A model generated the notes under the pieces. It saw only the letters and a program-made list of their open reading frames with translations, was not told where the DNA came from and did no database searches. Positions 1-12,810 of a stretch of DNA of 64,000 bases are shown here, piece after piece; position 1 is the first letter of the stretch; the number at the start of each line of letters is the position of its first letter. Location of the stretch: contig NW_020825294.1 in NCBI RefSeq assembly GCF_003286085.1, positions 5,580,001 through 5,644,000 on the forward strand, written 5' to 3'. The translations under genes and the position numbers were made by a program. The DNA comes from Drosophila persimilis. Its lineage: Eukaryota; Arthropoda; Insecta; Diptera; Drosophilidae.

Positions 1-924
1 TCTCAGGAGTAGCAGCTGGAACGAGATCATGATACAGGTTTATGCATCAACTTGAAGGAATATCTAAATGTCTACGATTTATATTTATGAATCAGCAACA
101 TCAGGAAGTGACTTCATGAATTGAAAATGGTAATCCCTGCTTTGGCCTTAAGACTATTATATTTAGAGCCTATACTTCTTGCTCCTCCTCTTAAGAATAG
201 TGATCGCATATATCAGACAAGCCTACATTCTGTAAATCCCCCATAAACCTGATATTCCATCTCACTCATCATGTACCTTCCTCCAGTTAAGCCTTCTACT
301 AACTCAACCTGTTAGCCCACATAAAGACTCGTATTTCTGCGCCATTTTCCCCAGAAACAAAACTGTCCTCTAATGCGCCTAAGCAGCCTCCTAATAGTAG
401 AACGCCCCCCACCAACCCCAACCACAAAGAGGAAAAGAAACAAAAATGTAATCAAATCAGGTAAATTTGTCATAAAATACCACACAACAACACAGTACGA
501 GTATCAAACGGAGATGAGGGAAAAAAAAAACTAATTTTGAAATGGATTTCGTACGCAGTTTTGAGCACAAATGGTCCAGGACATGGATTCAGGACTTGGA
601 CTTGGTTTCGGACTTGGGTGTCTTGCAAATTATGCGAAACCATTTCGAAATTGAACGCATGACAGCCGCACGAGGCAGCACCACCGCTCCACCTTCACCG
701 TCGCCCTTATGACATTGGTCAGCAGAAAACTTGCAAGTCATGTGGAATGTTTTCGGTAGGGGAGGGGTCCTTCGTGTGGTCTTTCCTGCTCTAATAATAA
801 AGCAGCACGGAACAAAAGAAAAACTAATAAAACAAAAGTTTCCCCAATGCCATTTTGTACCTGGTAGTTTGTGGAATTTATACAGGGTGTGTTGTGTTTG
901 ATGGGAGGGATGTAACAGAATAGA

Positions 925-952
925 ACGTATATATGTATATTCTTGATTAGCA
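925..952 (+). repeat. Fragment resembling a common Drosophila dispersed repeat
   Basis: The stretch contains GTATATATGTATATTCTTGATTAGCA-type sequence. It resembles, from memory, the TATATATATTCTTGATCAGCA segment of short hairpin repeats scattered through Drosophila intergenic DNA. Only one short block is recognisable, so it would be a decayed relic. Confidence 0.35.
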
Positions 953-1040
953 AAAGACCAGTTTCACAGAGGAAATGACAGAAAATGCCTACAAGTACAT
1001 TGAGCATTTAAATCCGCTTCGTCTTTTCATATCGTCTTAG

Positions 1041-1113
1041 CGTACGAGCTAAATATTGAATATTCCGCTCATTCGAAAGTGCTGATTGGTGCTATGGACA
1101 AAGAAAGTCGCCT
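1041..1113 (+). repeat. Dispersed repeat A, copy 1
   Basis: This block shares about 60-70 bp with 48864-48939 at roughly three-quarters identity. Shared landmarks are a TTCCGCTCAT block, a CGAAAG block, the exact 11-mer GCTGATTGGTG, and a following GGACAA. The flanks do not match, so this is a dispersed element rather than a segmental duplication. I cannot name the family. Confidence 0.6.
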
Positions 1114-1762
1114 TTATTATGTGCTTGCATTCAAACATGAGTCAGATGGTATGTGTTAGGCGTCAGGAAAGTCATGGGAACTTTGCCAGATAATATTTTT
1201 TACCCAGATTTTCAATTCGGGGTATCTTTTAGTCGAAATTTTAACCATATCATTGCTACTGCCCCTTTTTGTTGCTTACCTTTTTATGTTAAATCACCGC
1301 AGAAGCAATAACAAGAACAAGGATGGTCCGTCCGGATGGTTATATCGTATAACATATGCGACCCATGTCTGGACCAATAAGCAGCCGCAAAAAGAAGAAA
1401 CTTTCAAAAAATAGCCCCTCGGTTGTTTGTTGCTTGGGTTCGTGATTTGCTAAACTTATGAAATTACTTTACGTGTATCTCTGGCACCCCCATCCCCACT
1501 CCAGCATCCAGCATCCAACATCCAACATCTACCAATACAGCATCAAGTTGTTTTTTTGCCCCTGTTCGGGCCATTTGGTCAATTCCTGCGGCTGTCATTG
1601 TGCTATTCCAACGCCTTATCTCTTCAGGATTTACATATCAGAGTCAGAGTCAGGGTGAGATGGCTGCTGCAGTTGGTTTACCATTTTTCTTTTTATGCCA
1701 AACTTTTACGCAAGTCCATATGTTGGATTAGACGACGTGTGTGTGGCAATGGAAGGAGGTCT

Positions 1763-1797
1763 GGGTCTGGGTGTGGGGTTGGGTGTGGGGGTGGGGG
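1763..1797 (+). other. G-quadruplex-type run cluster
   Basis: Six runs of three or more G (1763-1765, 1769-1771, 1775-1778, 1781-1783, 1787-1791, 1793-1797) are separated by loops of 1-3 bases. This satisfies the standard G4 pattern with spare runs. It lies in otherwise featureless intergenic DNA. Confidence 0.65.
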
Positions 1798-4700
1798 ATT
1801 TCCCATAAATAGGAAATCACATTAAGTTTTGAAAACTCTACTGTCCGTTGTTTGCATATCCACAATTTCGCTTCCGACTCAAGAGATAAGCACTGCCAAA
1901 GTTTAGGTTTATGGCCACCACGTTCGGACCTAAACTTTATTCCTTATTGTCTTTCAGTCATTCTTTTTGTTGGTCTTGCACTTGGAAGAATTATGCGGAA
2001 GAATTATGTCTCCTGATGGTCAACCGATTAGCAGTGGAATATGAGTACGAGTATGTGCTTGAAGGAGTATTCTTTATTACTAATCCTTCCCCATATAGGG
2101 CTGCTTTTAACACTCTTCTCTTCATCTTAATCTTCTTTTTATTCCGAGTGCCACATTGACACGCTTCCTTCTGCAATTTGCGAATTGACAATCTAATATT
2201 TCTAAGCAATTTACGCAGACCCAAAGCCCTTCCAACTGGGTTAATAAAAGTCCAACGGAGCGTTAAGAAAAAGCAGTTAGTAGTCGAAATTGTTAGTGGT
2301 AACTGGACTTTGATTGAACCCGAGGAAAAAACATGGGAAATGTAGGGAAGGGCATACCAGAGTTGGGCGGAGGGGATCTCCGATGCGGAAGATGCGTGGA
2401 AACTCTTAATTTGGGCAAACACTCGTATTTCTGCCAATGCCAGCGTGTGGGTAATATTGACTACAAATGCATGTGCAAATGTTGCCACGGTTTAAAAGGA
2501 TACAGCAGCAGGCCCGAAGGGATAACGGATAGCAGCGGCTGGCACACACTCACCATCCACATCCACCCACTCCTCCCACCAATCGGAGTGGAAAGCTCGG
2601 CAAAACAAAACAAAAAAAAAAAACACACATGAAGCCAAAGCAATTTAAGCCAGAAAAGGGTGTCACATGTGCCAAATGACTTTTGCGTGTGGAAATGACA
2701 ATGATTTCTGCTATGTAGACAATAACGAAATGCAAACAAAGGACAAACAACGGAATGGAGACGAGGAGGGGACTGTGGCAGGGACAGGACATCACGGCAG
2801 GATGAGTTCATAGAGCGACATTTGCATTTGCCTGCCATATTTGTAAATGAAATTGCGAGGAGACAGCTCCACAAACTTCAAATTAGTTTTTGGCCAACAA
2901 ACAGTTTTCGCTGCCAAGGAAATGATTAAGCCCCGGAAAATATTGTACCCTCTTTCAGAGGACTATCCGCCACATCCATGGCAGGCCGCGACACATGTTG
3001 GCTCATAAAACTGTCACAAAATGACTTTACAACTTAATACACGGACACGGACACGGATGCGGCCAGGGACTAAGACTGGGACTGGGACTGAGCCTGAAAC
3101 TTGAGGCCAGAACTGGAGACATAGACATCAATCACATTGACTGCCACAAATATAGACATCAGCCAGACAGCTGACGCCTCCGTCGAGTGTGATTAGATGG
3201 CAGCGAAACATTGTTTTGACCGCAAAGTACAAAGTTTTTGCGGCAAAATTGCATTGGGCCAGCTGTCTAAACGTCTCGCGCACTTTTTGCGACAGTTTTC
3301 GCGGTCCCGAAACGCTGTGATCATGGACCAGGACTGCGCCCTCAAAGAGGGTTGCGGTACGCCAATGTCCGTGCTAATTTGATGTCTTCCAGGACAGATT
3401 TTGATGACCTCCTAATTGACAATAGACCTAATAGATAGTTTCAATGAGACTTCTCAATAAATGGCTCTCAGATTTGATTGGTCTTCCATTTCTATTACTC
3501 TGATTGACGACAATTTTTCAATTTGCATTATCCAATTGATTTTTACAAGCTCCACAGCAAAAAGTACTCCTCATTTTGCAACAATAGACACGATTTCTAT
3601 ACGAGAATATATAGTTAGTTTTAGTTGTATTCCATGTGTTTTATATATAGGTTGAGAGGGGCCTGCAATTAGGCGAAGCAACAAAGCGGCAACCAGACAA
3701 CGATAAAAACCAAATGATGATTGGTAACCCTCGGAAATGATTATTTTTTTGTCGTAATGGCGGTCTCATATCGCACATTTACACTCCTCCAATGGCACTC
3801 ATTGCATGTCAGCCAGAGTTACAGTACATACATCTGGAAATATCAATGGAAGTTGCCACAGAGCTGGAGCTAGGGGGAGGAATATCTCCTTACTAGACTA
3901 GAGTATAATTAGAGATATGTACAAACAATAATAGGGCCTCGTAATGAGCATCTAATGACACCATATCTTCTAGAAACACTATTGTTATTCCAATTTCCAT
4001 TCCACTCCTGTATAACCCCTTGTTGTGCGACGCCCCTGCCTGTTGGCCAACACACTAAGCCCCTAAAATTATCCAAATGCAAACCGTTTGCGCTCTAATT
4101 ACATAGACCAGGTCCAAAGCAACAAAATAATATTGTCACCTGATGGTGCCGTGTGTGGGCGGTACACTGGCATGGCCCTGCACGTAATCCAACCGAATAT
4201 AATTGCCATAAAACAAAGCAAAAACTACAATTCCAAATGAAAAATGAAAAAGTTACTTGCCTCTGTGAATTTGTTAAAGTTTAGAGCTTCATTTTGGACC
4301 TGGCTCCACAGAAAATGCACCGAAAAAATGGATAAAATGGCAAAATGTCGCACACGAAGTGTGGCGAGAATATGGCCACAAGTTAATTGCAGGCTGCACC
4401 TGCTCAAAGGTGGGCGTGCCGACGCCCCTCCCTGCGTCGTAGTGGAGCTATTTGGGCTGTCGTCCCCCCGCTGCTCGCTCGCTGATTGCATCTCTTGTCG
4501 CTGGCCCAACCCTTGCTGGGATCAGGGACCCACCCAGTCCATGTAATTTCGCATTGACAGGTTGAGGTTAGCTCTGGCCCGGGGCCTTGTCGCCTGCCCA
4601 GTCTCTTGGTTCGGTTCGATTCGGTTCGGGCTGGGGGATCTACATATATACTCGTATACTTGTCCATACCTTGCATGGCTTTCATATCCGCATCGCGTGC

Positions 4701-6776
4701 TGCATGTCAACGCGTGTGTTCCACGTAATTGTCGCTGACTTGGTGGCCATTGCCAAGATGGCGGCGTCCCAGTCCCGTCCTCCGCATCCAGCATGAGGGA
4801 TATGAGCCACCATGGAATGGTTAGCAAATATTATGGACATATCATAAGTAGTCAGATCGATTTATATATTATACTCCTCCTGCCTTATACTCCTCCATTG
4901 TTTCACATCTGAATAGAACGCAAAGAGTAGCAATCTTCCTGTTTTATAATTCCTTCCCTTCCCTTCCCTTAACTGTCTATTGACAGACAGTAAATCTTTA
5001 GCGCATTCCCTTAATTCATGCCCCTTTCGCATTAAAATATGAAACAATTCTTAGGAAGAACTTGATTTCTAGCAACATCTCCCTATTTTCTTTGGCTTTC
5101 CATAGCTCGAAAATAATTCAGAATGTTGGCTAAGTTATATCCAATAATTTACTGGTTTAGTCCACTGTGCAGTGACAGCAATTTTGTGCAGCCTGCATCT
5201 GGGAGCGTGCTTAGCAGCCATCAGGCCAAAGCTTTTGCACCGCCCTGTGATTAATTGCAAGAGGCAGGCGCTCGGCAATGATTGGTTCCTGGTAAACTTC
5301 GTACTGTCATGACATCGACATGGACATGGACGATGGTGATGGAGATAGAAATGGAAATGGAGATGGGAAGGGATATGGAGAAGGCTTCTAGGAAACCAGG
5401 GAACGGAGAAGGCCAGACAAATCAGCGTCACCTTGTTCCCGGTTCTCAGGAGACAGAGTGTCTCTCTACTCGATAAGATCATCCCACGCAAACACCTTCT
5501 TGGAGGAGTACGGACAGGAGTTGGGGAGTTGCATGGCCCCTCGTTCACCTCGTTGATCTTTCACACCTTGTGCTGCAGCTTCCTACAAGTCCGCCACGCT
5601 CTATTGTCTGGCATGTCAAGATTTTCATTGTTTCATTTTCCCTTTCCCGGGACCCGCCTGCCCACGCTCCTTTGGCGTTTTCCTGGGATCGGCATCGGGA
5701 TCGGAGTGGATGTCCTTGCACCCGATATAAATCGCATTAATCACATGGTACCCTAACAATGGGCCAGCAAGGTGTGATCACAGTTTTGACAGCGACAATG
5801 ACAAGAGATTTTTATTGGTTACCCCTAACCCCAAGAACAACCTGTCCCACACTCGCCCTCGCCCCGATTCAATAGAATACCTGCCTGACTATAGCTGGCT
5901 GACATTGTGTCTGCCTGTTCCATTGTCTTCTTACTCTCAGGTTCTTCCCCTACCAAAGTCTCCGACTCTCCGAGTCACTGGAAGGCAATTTATTAATATT
6001 TAATAAGCCTCAAGTCAAGCGTCGAGTTGAGCTCTTTATCGTGTGGGTGGCTCCGATGAGGGCACATTCTTCGCATCCCATTGACGACTATCTGTGCTCT
6101 GTGTGTGGCGACTATCTCTTCCCCTTCCCCCCTCCCCATGGCATGCCACCTCTGAAGAATACGGCAGCCATCTAGTGTTTCCAGCCCAGGTTCTTCGTCT
6201 CTTTGATCTAACCGTTTTGTTTATGTTTTATGTTGAAGAAGTAATTTGCAGCTTTTACACTAAGAGAATAGAAGGGAAAAAGTTCCATAAATATAATATA
6301 ATTTATATACACTCCGACCATTTTTAAAGAAGTTTTCTTTTATCGATTCCTCACTAAACACTCAAAGATCCAAACTTAGCAATTCTACTCTTAATTTCTC
6401 CAAGTGCAATAATTATCTGTCTCAACTTCATCATCGACAGCAGCAGCAGCACCACCACCAGGAGGAACAACAGCAACAATTGATGCAGCAAGTTGGGCTC
6501 ATAAATTTTGACAGCAAACGGAACGCGTGTTAATAATAATTTCAATTGCTGCCTCGGCATTTGATGTTCTCCGCCAGGCTGGCTGGCTGGATGGCTGGCT
6601 GATCCCCGTCCAGGATGTGGTCCATACCGAAAGATCGTTAATCTCGGCGAGAGAGTGGAGCGTTTGTTTCTCTAGCACATTTGATGTGGCAATTACCATG
6701 TGGCAGGAAACAGTCGTGCCACGGCCAAAGACCAAAACAAATGTATCTGCATACGAGTACGCTCGTCGCACCATTC

Positions 6777-6830
6777 GTATCTGTATCTGTATCTGCATCT
6801 GAGGAGGCTTATCTGCATCTGCATCTGCTG
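6777..6830 (+). repeat. TCTGTA/TCTGCA hexanucleotide microsatellite
   Basis: The stretch contains imperfect tandem hexamers of TCTGTA and TCTGCA, interrupted once. It has no coding context. Confidence 0.8.
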
Positions 6831-9800
6831 GAAGCCCAGTCCAGTCTCTGGGGTCTCTGTGGCAACAGTGGGCGTGCATCATTGGCAATTTTACCATATT
6901 ATCAACGCATCTGTGAGCCGACAAAGTGTTTTCAACGCTTTCGGTAGTTGTGGCACGCTGGTTCTCTTCGGAGCTTCGCTTGGAACCTCTTTTTCTGGTT
7001 ACCGATGATGATGCTGCTGCTGGTGCTCTGCTCCGCTCTGCAGCTGGAAGGCGTTGCCAGAGCTGCGAGCCAGCTTCGATCTCGATTCGATTAATTTTCG
7101 CATTAAGCTCGGGCACAGCTCCGCCCTAGACATGGCCAAAAGGATTTGTTTTGCCTACAATTTTTCGCAGTTGTGGGCGCGGTAATGAAATCAAATTAGG
7201 GACGAGATCAGGGACTCATTGCTGCTGTGGCTGCTGGCGTAATTGATTTGCTCTGCTCTTGTCCTACTCTGGAATCTCTCAAGGATAAGTGCCCGTTCGG
7301 TTTCGGTTTCGGGTTCGTGTCCTTGGTATTCCGATCTGGTCACACCTGCCCTCCAGTGACACGCTTCGCTCGCACTCCTCCTCCTTCTGCTCCTCAAGGA
7401 TGTTCAGGCACTGGCATGCCATAAAATACAATTGTTCGCAATTATTATTTTTCTGCTTGTTGTTCCACCTTCTGCGGCACAAAGGATTAAGGTTGCAGCA
7501 GCAACCTAAAGCAAAAACAAAACCATTTGCTACGCAATTTATATGCAACAATAGGACGGTGCAAAAAAAGCGTAAGGCACACCACATGTTGTTTCGATTT
7601 TGGGCAGCAATAAAATTGATATATCCCGTGGCACAATATGGCTGCCATGTGCATTTAGATGGCCATGTCCTGACACGGCTTCAACGGCTTAGTTTTCCAT
7701 CCTTTTCCTTTTTTTTCTGCACGCTTATTGGCCATTTAGTGCACGTCGGAGTGGGGGGCCGCAAGGAAAATAGTGAAATTTCCAAAAATAAAAACTAATG
7801 GACAGCAACATCGGGCGTGGAATCTATTCTGCGGCTTCCGTTTTCGGCCATAATCCCGTCAAAGCGTAAACAAAAATCTATTGTATCTCCCTGCCATACA
7901 ATTTCAATCGGAATGGGAATGGATTCTGGAGAGTTGATTGGGTTACCCTTCCATCAGTGCTCTCCTGGCTTTAGAGAGGTTTCCTCATATCTTGGCTTCA
8001 GGTTAGTTATAGACTTCTATGATGTTGTTCATAAATAAGTTTTGGATTGCTTTGTTTTGATTTGTTGGCAGTGCGGACGCGGACTGTGCAAAAATTATGC
8101 AAATGTATGAAGCCAAAAGCCAGCTCTTCAGCCTAAAGGTTTCTGTTTGTTTAGACATCAGGCAAAAGTGGTTTTTTGATTCTGTGGAACTATTAGGGAA
8201 GCGTGAGGTAGCTACTTATGGAGTTTTCAGAGTATGTCGTATAGAGGATTTCAAACCAAATGATTTTCTGCCTCCAAAATATACAGAAATCAGGCCAACA
8301 TCAGAGTAAACACTTGAAATGTGCTTGTTGGCGTTGCCTGCCATTTTCTCTGTGAGTGTCAAACAGGAACCACCGCTCTTGAATCCATTCCGCTTATGAT
8401 TAAAATTCACGCAATTTTGACATGCTCACATACACATTTTCGTTATCTCGTTGACCTTGTTTTTCATTCATAGCAAAAATGAATCCCTAAACCATTTCAA
8501 AGTATATTTTTGGTAGTCTTTTCAATTGAGAATTTTCTATTGGCATCCTTGGAGCTGGCACAGGTACATAAAAGTAGATCCTATTGGAAGACCGTCTGAG
8601 GATTAGTTTATGGAAGCTATTTTTGGCCAGGAGCCATAGTCTTGCCGAATGATATATGACTGAGAACATGAATTTCTTGGAAGCCAGAGCAATATCCCTT
8701 TCATCGGGAACGAAATGTGTCAAAGCTAATCATATAAAAATTAACGGATTCAAGTTGAAATAGTATCTAGGCGTTGTCTAATAAAGTATTAGTACTCAAA
8801 ACTGGATATTCAGGGAAATCAGCGAGTACCCTGATCATCATCTCATGATCGATGTCCTTTAAATCTGAAGTAATTTCTATATAAGTACAGCACCTTGCGG
8901 ATATCCACGCATATTTATATTTGGAATTATGGAACAAGAGGAGTTTTTTCTTGTCGAATGACTTCATTCAGAATAAAAATACTGTAGACAAGACATCAAA
9001 AAACATAAGGCCCCCTTTCAAGTTGCCTTTGGCTTCCGCCTTCAACATATTATTTCCCTGCCTGAACTTTGCTCCTGTCGCTTTCCACTAAACAATGAAA
9101 AATGTTTCTGATGTTTTAATCAACTTGAATGAAACATTTCTATTCCCTTAACCACTTCATTAGCCAGACCCTTCCCCCTTCCCGAAAAGAATACACCCAG
9201 ACTATTTAAAGAACAGCACTATTAGGAGAACACGCCCTTTTAATTTCATTAAATCAAATTCAAATTGCCCGAAAGTTAGACGAAGAACCAACCCACACTG
9301 AAAATAAAACAAAGCGATTGCCATTTTTCACTCCAGGCGCAGGAACAGGAATTCGAATGGGAATGGGTGCATGGGGCAGGGACAGGGGCAGGGATAGGGA
9401 GTGGAATAAAAAAAAAAAACAGGAAAGTTGAAAAAATATGGTGGCATATGCAAATGAGATTTCAGGGCAGGAAACAAATCATTGAAAAATTGTCACCGAA
9501 CCGCGACAAAGCAAACAAAAGTGAGAGATGGGGGAACAGGGCCCACCCTGTCTGCCTCGCACTCTCTCGCTCTCCCTTTCTCTCTTTTTGGCCGATCCTG
9601 GCCACCATCAACATCGCCATTAGTGGCTCAATTGTGCGCCGCATCGGCTGGCAACCACGAACCGCATGCAAATGAAACCGCAGTCGGGCGGTAGGAAAAA
9701 AAGGACTGCTCCGAGCACGGCGCCGCGTATCCTCATCCTCTTCCGCGTCCGCATTTTGGAGCAGGGACCGGAGTCGGGGTCGCGGTCGGGGCAAAGGGCG

Positions 9801-10657
9801 CAGCTGACGAATTGTGAAAAAAGTCAGGAGGAGGGAGACAAGATGGTGGCGGGATGTCTGCTGGGCTGCGCCACCGGAGGAGGCAGGACTCCGGGACTCT
9901 CCCTAGGACTATAATTTTCTGCTGCGTTCACACGCCATCGTCGCATTTTTTTCCATTCTCGACTTTTTTTTCTCTTTTGAGCAAACATTTAAATTAAAAA
10001 AATTTACATACCCTATCTAGGGAGGAGGAAGGGGAGTGGTTGGGAATGTACGGAGGGAGAGTGCAGTGAGGGAGGAAGAGTGACAGGAACCCTGATATTC
10101 AATTATGATTTTCCAATTGGACGCCGCCGCACACGAGACACTTTCTCAGATATGTAACTCTCGAGGTCGGTCTCCTCTCTGTCTGTCTCTCTTTTTGTGG
10201 GCCTGAGTATGGGTAATATGAGTTCTACGTGGGTAAAAAGGGAAGTACGGGTATACAAAACATCAGGGAAACAAAAATGTTCAAGGACAATGATTAATGT
10301 AACCGAATTCCGAATTCTTAGCTGGGAATACTGATCATAAATGAAGTCTTATAGATTTTTCTTCTGCCTACAATATTTCCTTGCACCCTCGAAGTATCGC
10401 ATATTAAAGAAATTATTTTTCCGGTATTTTCGTTCGTTTTTTTTTTTGGCATCAAGTGGAGAAAATTGAGTTTCGGGGAGCATACGTTTCTATTATGTAA
10501 ATTTTCTTTTGTGCAATTTTTTACAGGGCCATAAATTCTCGATGTTACATTGACGGGTCGTACAGATCCTTGCTGGCCTTGGGGAGTGAGATGTGGACTT
10601 GTTTCAAGTTCATGGAAAGACCATTTAAATTGTACATATACGAGAGGTATGACCAAC

Positions 10658-10817
10658 TTAAGAGCTATTCCATTGAGATTTTTAAGCTTTATTTGTATAA
10701 TTTTTAAACGAAAAGAGTTATTAAATTAGGTGAACAAATATGTTTTTAACGATTCTATGATTATTTTCACAATTAAAATTATTTTTCCCTTAAAAATTGC
10801 AATGGAATAGCTCTTAA
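10658..10817. mobile_element. Short non-autonomous TIR element (MITE-like)
   Basis: Terminal inverted repeats of about 29 bp bound an AT-rich 160-bp unit. The left arm begins TTAAGAGCTATTCCATTG at 10658. The right arm ends with its complement at 10817. The arms differ at only two positions, both just inside the first 18 bases. The interior has no ORF. A third copy of the same terminus lies at 33267-33295, which supports a mobile family. I see no convincing target-site duplication and do not assign a superfamily. Confidence 0.7.
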
Positions 10818-11059
10818 AATATAAATAAACTTTAATTTTATTGCTTTTCGTCACTGCATTTCTCCAATTAATTTCATTGTATATTCACAAATTCACAGAA
10901 ATGTCATTCTCATGCCTTGAAAACTTCACTCAAGGCACGCACTCTACTCAATGGATTCCACTCGCTTGAGTGTGGTGAGTAGCCAACGAAATGGAAACGG
11001 AACAAAGCGTATGAAACGATGAAAAAATGCAGAAATATTCGATGAAATGCACAAAACAC

Positions 11060-11240
11060 ACCCCCTCTCACTCTCACTCACTCACTGCACTCACTCTCTC
11101 AAATACACTCACTCATATACTGCCTCTCAGGCAGTCTCACTCTCTGTCCCACATAAAGTCACTCAGTCTCGCACACACTCTCATGCACACTACTCACTCA
11201 CACTCATTCATTCCCTCATCCACTCACACCCATTCATACC
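11060..11240 (+). repeat. CACTC/CTCACT-rich tract
   Basis: About 180 bp consist mostly of CACTCA, CTCTCA and CACACT units with almost no G on the + strand. It lies 1.6 kb upstream of the midline start codon. On the other strand it reads as GAGTGA/GAGAG, the type of sequence bound by GAGA-factor-class proteins. That link is inference. Confidence 0.8.
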
Positions 11241-11614
11241 CATGGCAACAACTACAGCAACGACCCAACTGTCAACAGCCGCCCAAAAACAAAATGACGA
11301 ATTTATGAACATGTTTGCGCTCTCGCCAAACAGAGACGGACGGCCGCCGCTCAAGCGCTCTCTCAGCCGCACGACACACTAGTGGTCTCTGTCTCTCCAA
11401 CGGCCGGGCCGGCATGGAGCCGCCTCTCAGTTGAGTGCATAGGAATGCTGGCGTTCGAGTCTTGGGAAATGGAAATGAGTTATGCGCGCAACGCCGGTGT
11501 CGACGTCGGCGTCGGCGTCGCTGTCGCTGCATGGGAATGCACACCATACAGCTGCCTCGCTCGCACTTCTCATAATTGAAACTTTTTGCGGTTAGCCGCG
11601 CGCCGTGTCTTCTC

Positions 11615-11820
11615 TTACGTAGCGAGGGTTTAGCGTGACGTAAGGCCAAAAGTTTATACCGCGAGTCAGTGCCGTCAGGAATCTGACGCTGGCTGCGACG
11701 AGGCAGCGGAGTAGCAGTAGCATCAACCAAGTGCCTTAGCCCACCCCAGCCCCATCAGCCGTTAGACCGTTAAGTCGTAGAGCGCTCCACGTGACGTAAG
11801 ACTATTTATAGCGTTACGTA
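11615..11820 (+). promoter_or_regulatory. Cluster of four ACGTA-core (CRE/PAR-bZIP-like) sites
   Basis: TTACGTA occurs at 11615-11621 and 11814-11820. TGACGTAA occurs at 11636-11643 and 11792-11799. This is two pairs in 206 bp, just upstream of the presumed midline leader. TGACGTAA and TTACGTAA are the core sites of CREB/ATF and PAR-type bZIP factors. The functional link is inference. Confidence 0.45.
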
Positions 11821-12810
11821 TTGGGGTGTTGAAAACCTTTGCCGTAAGATCGGTTCTCCACTCTTTTGGGGGTCAGAATCGACTGCGACTGCGACTTCGT
11901 CTTCGACTTCGGCTTTCTGTCACTGCCGCTGCCGTAACGTGCCGCCGCTGCCTGCCTTTGTGCTTTTGGCTTTGCTTTTGCGAATGCGTTTACATGGCGG
12001 CCCGGCCAAAAGCGAATCGGGCCGGCGCTCATTCGATTCATGGCGATTCATTCAATGGTCAGCTGCGTGACTGTGTGGCAGCGACGGCTCGGCGGCTCCA
12101 ATACACAATCTCTCTATCTCTCTTCCGACACGGACCCAAACCCAAACCCGGACGGGGACCCCTCGCTACGGTCGTAAAGTGTGCGGATTCCGGCTAAACG
12201 AAATGTGTGTTGTTTGCGAGAACGAGAACTGGCTGTGAAACGATAGCGAATATCGAAAGGATATTTTCGAATACAGTTCTAATAATAACTGGAAATGTTT
12301 TGAACACGGTCAACATGCAATCCAAAATTTAGCTCATACTTCAAACAATTTCAAGAATAAATAAACTTGATCAAAATATTATAAAACGGCAATCAAAGCC
12401 ACCAAATGTTTCAAAACAAATCGGTCAAAATGTAACTATAATTTTAATACCTAATTTGAACTTAAAATCAAAAACTGCATTTATTGTAGTTGATAAAAAT
12501 TTAAATACAATTTTTAAAACATTTAAAATACTAATAAAGAACATCAGAAATGGACCAAAGAACATTTTTATAAATAACTGATTATGAAAATATAAACAAA
12601 TCAATCAGCATAATCAATTCAATGATATGCATATATTTCAATAAAATTTTGCAAAAATATAAAACATATCCCATTCTCTATCAAATACAGCAAAAAACTT
12701 CAATAAAACGCTAGCAAATACCCAAAAATAAAAATAGAACTGTATATACTATTGAAATCCGCAAAGAACCGGAATATCGAAATACTGCAAAAGGAAAACG
12801 CGGCTTGAAA

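Larger units (their letters stand above)
1..10657. other. Upstream intergenic DNA, no supportable gene
   Basis: I see no coding exon on either strand. All ORFs are under about 210 codons, are rich in low-complexity translation, and lack recognisable domains or flanking splice patterns. The stretch holds microsatellites (for example TCTGTA/TCTGCA units near 6777-6830), a G-run cluster at 1763-1797, dispersed repeat fragments near 925-952 and 1041-1113, and three perfect AGGTGTGA T-box half sites (5561, 5770, 7340). It is probably 5' regulatory DNA of the T-box gene that starts at 12811, but that is inference from position. Confidence 0.6.
10818..12810 (+). promoter_or_regulatory. mid: midline promoter-proximal region and 5' leader
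   Basis: This stretch precedes the midline start codon. Position 10918-10980 contains CACTC/CTTGAGTG elements. Position 11060-11240 is CACTC-rich. Position 11390-12200 is GC-rich with four ACGTA-core sites. Position 12240-12810 is an A/T-rich leader typical of Drosophila developmental genes. The transcription start is not determined. Candidates are an initiator-like TCAGT at 11666 and a TATTTATAG at 11803. A 5' UTR intron cannot be excluded. Confidence 0.5.

Noticed and set aside
4605..4632. GGTTCGATTCGGTTCGG resembling a tRNA T-arm
   Set aside because: It is a TTCGG pentamer repeat. No acceptor or anticodon stem can be drawn around it.
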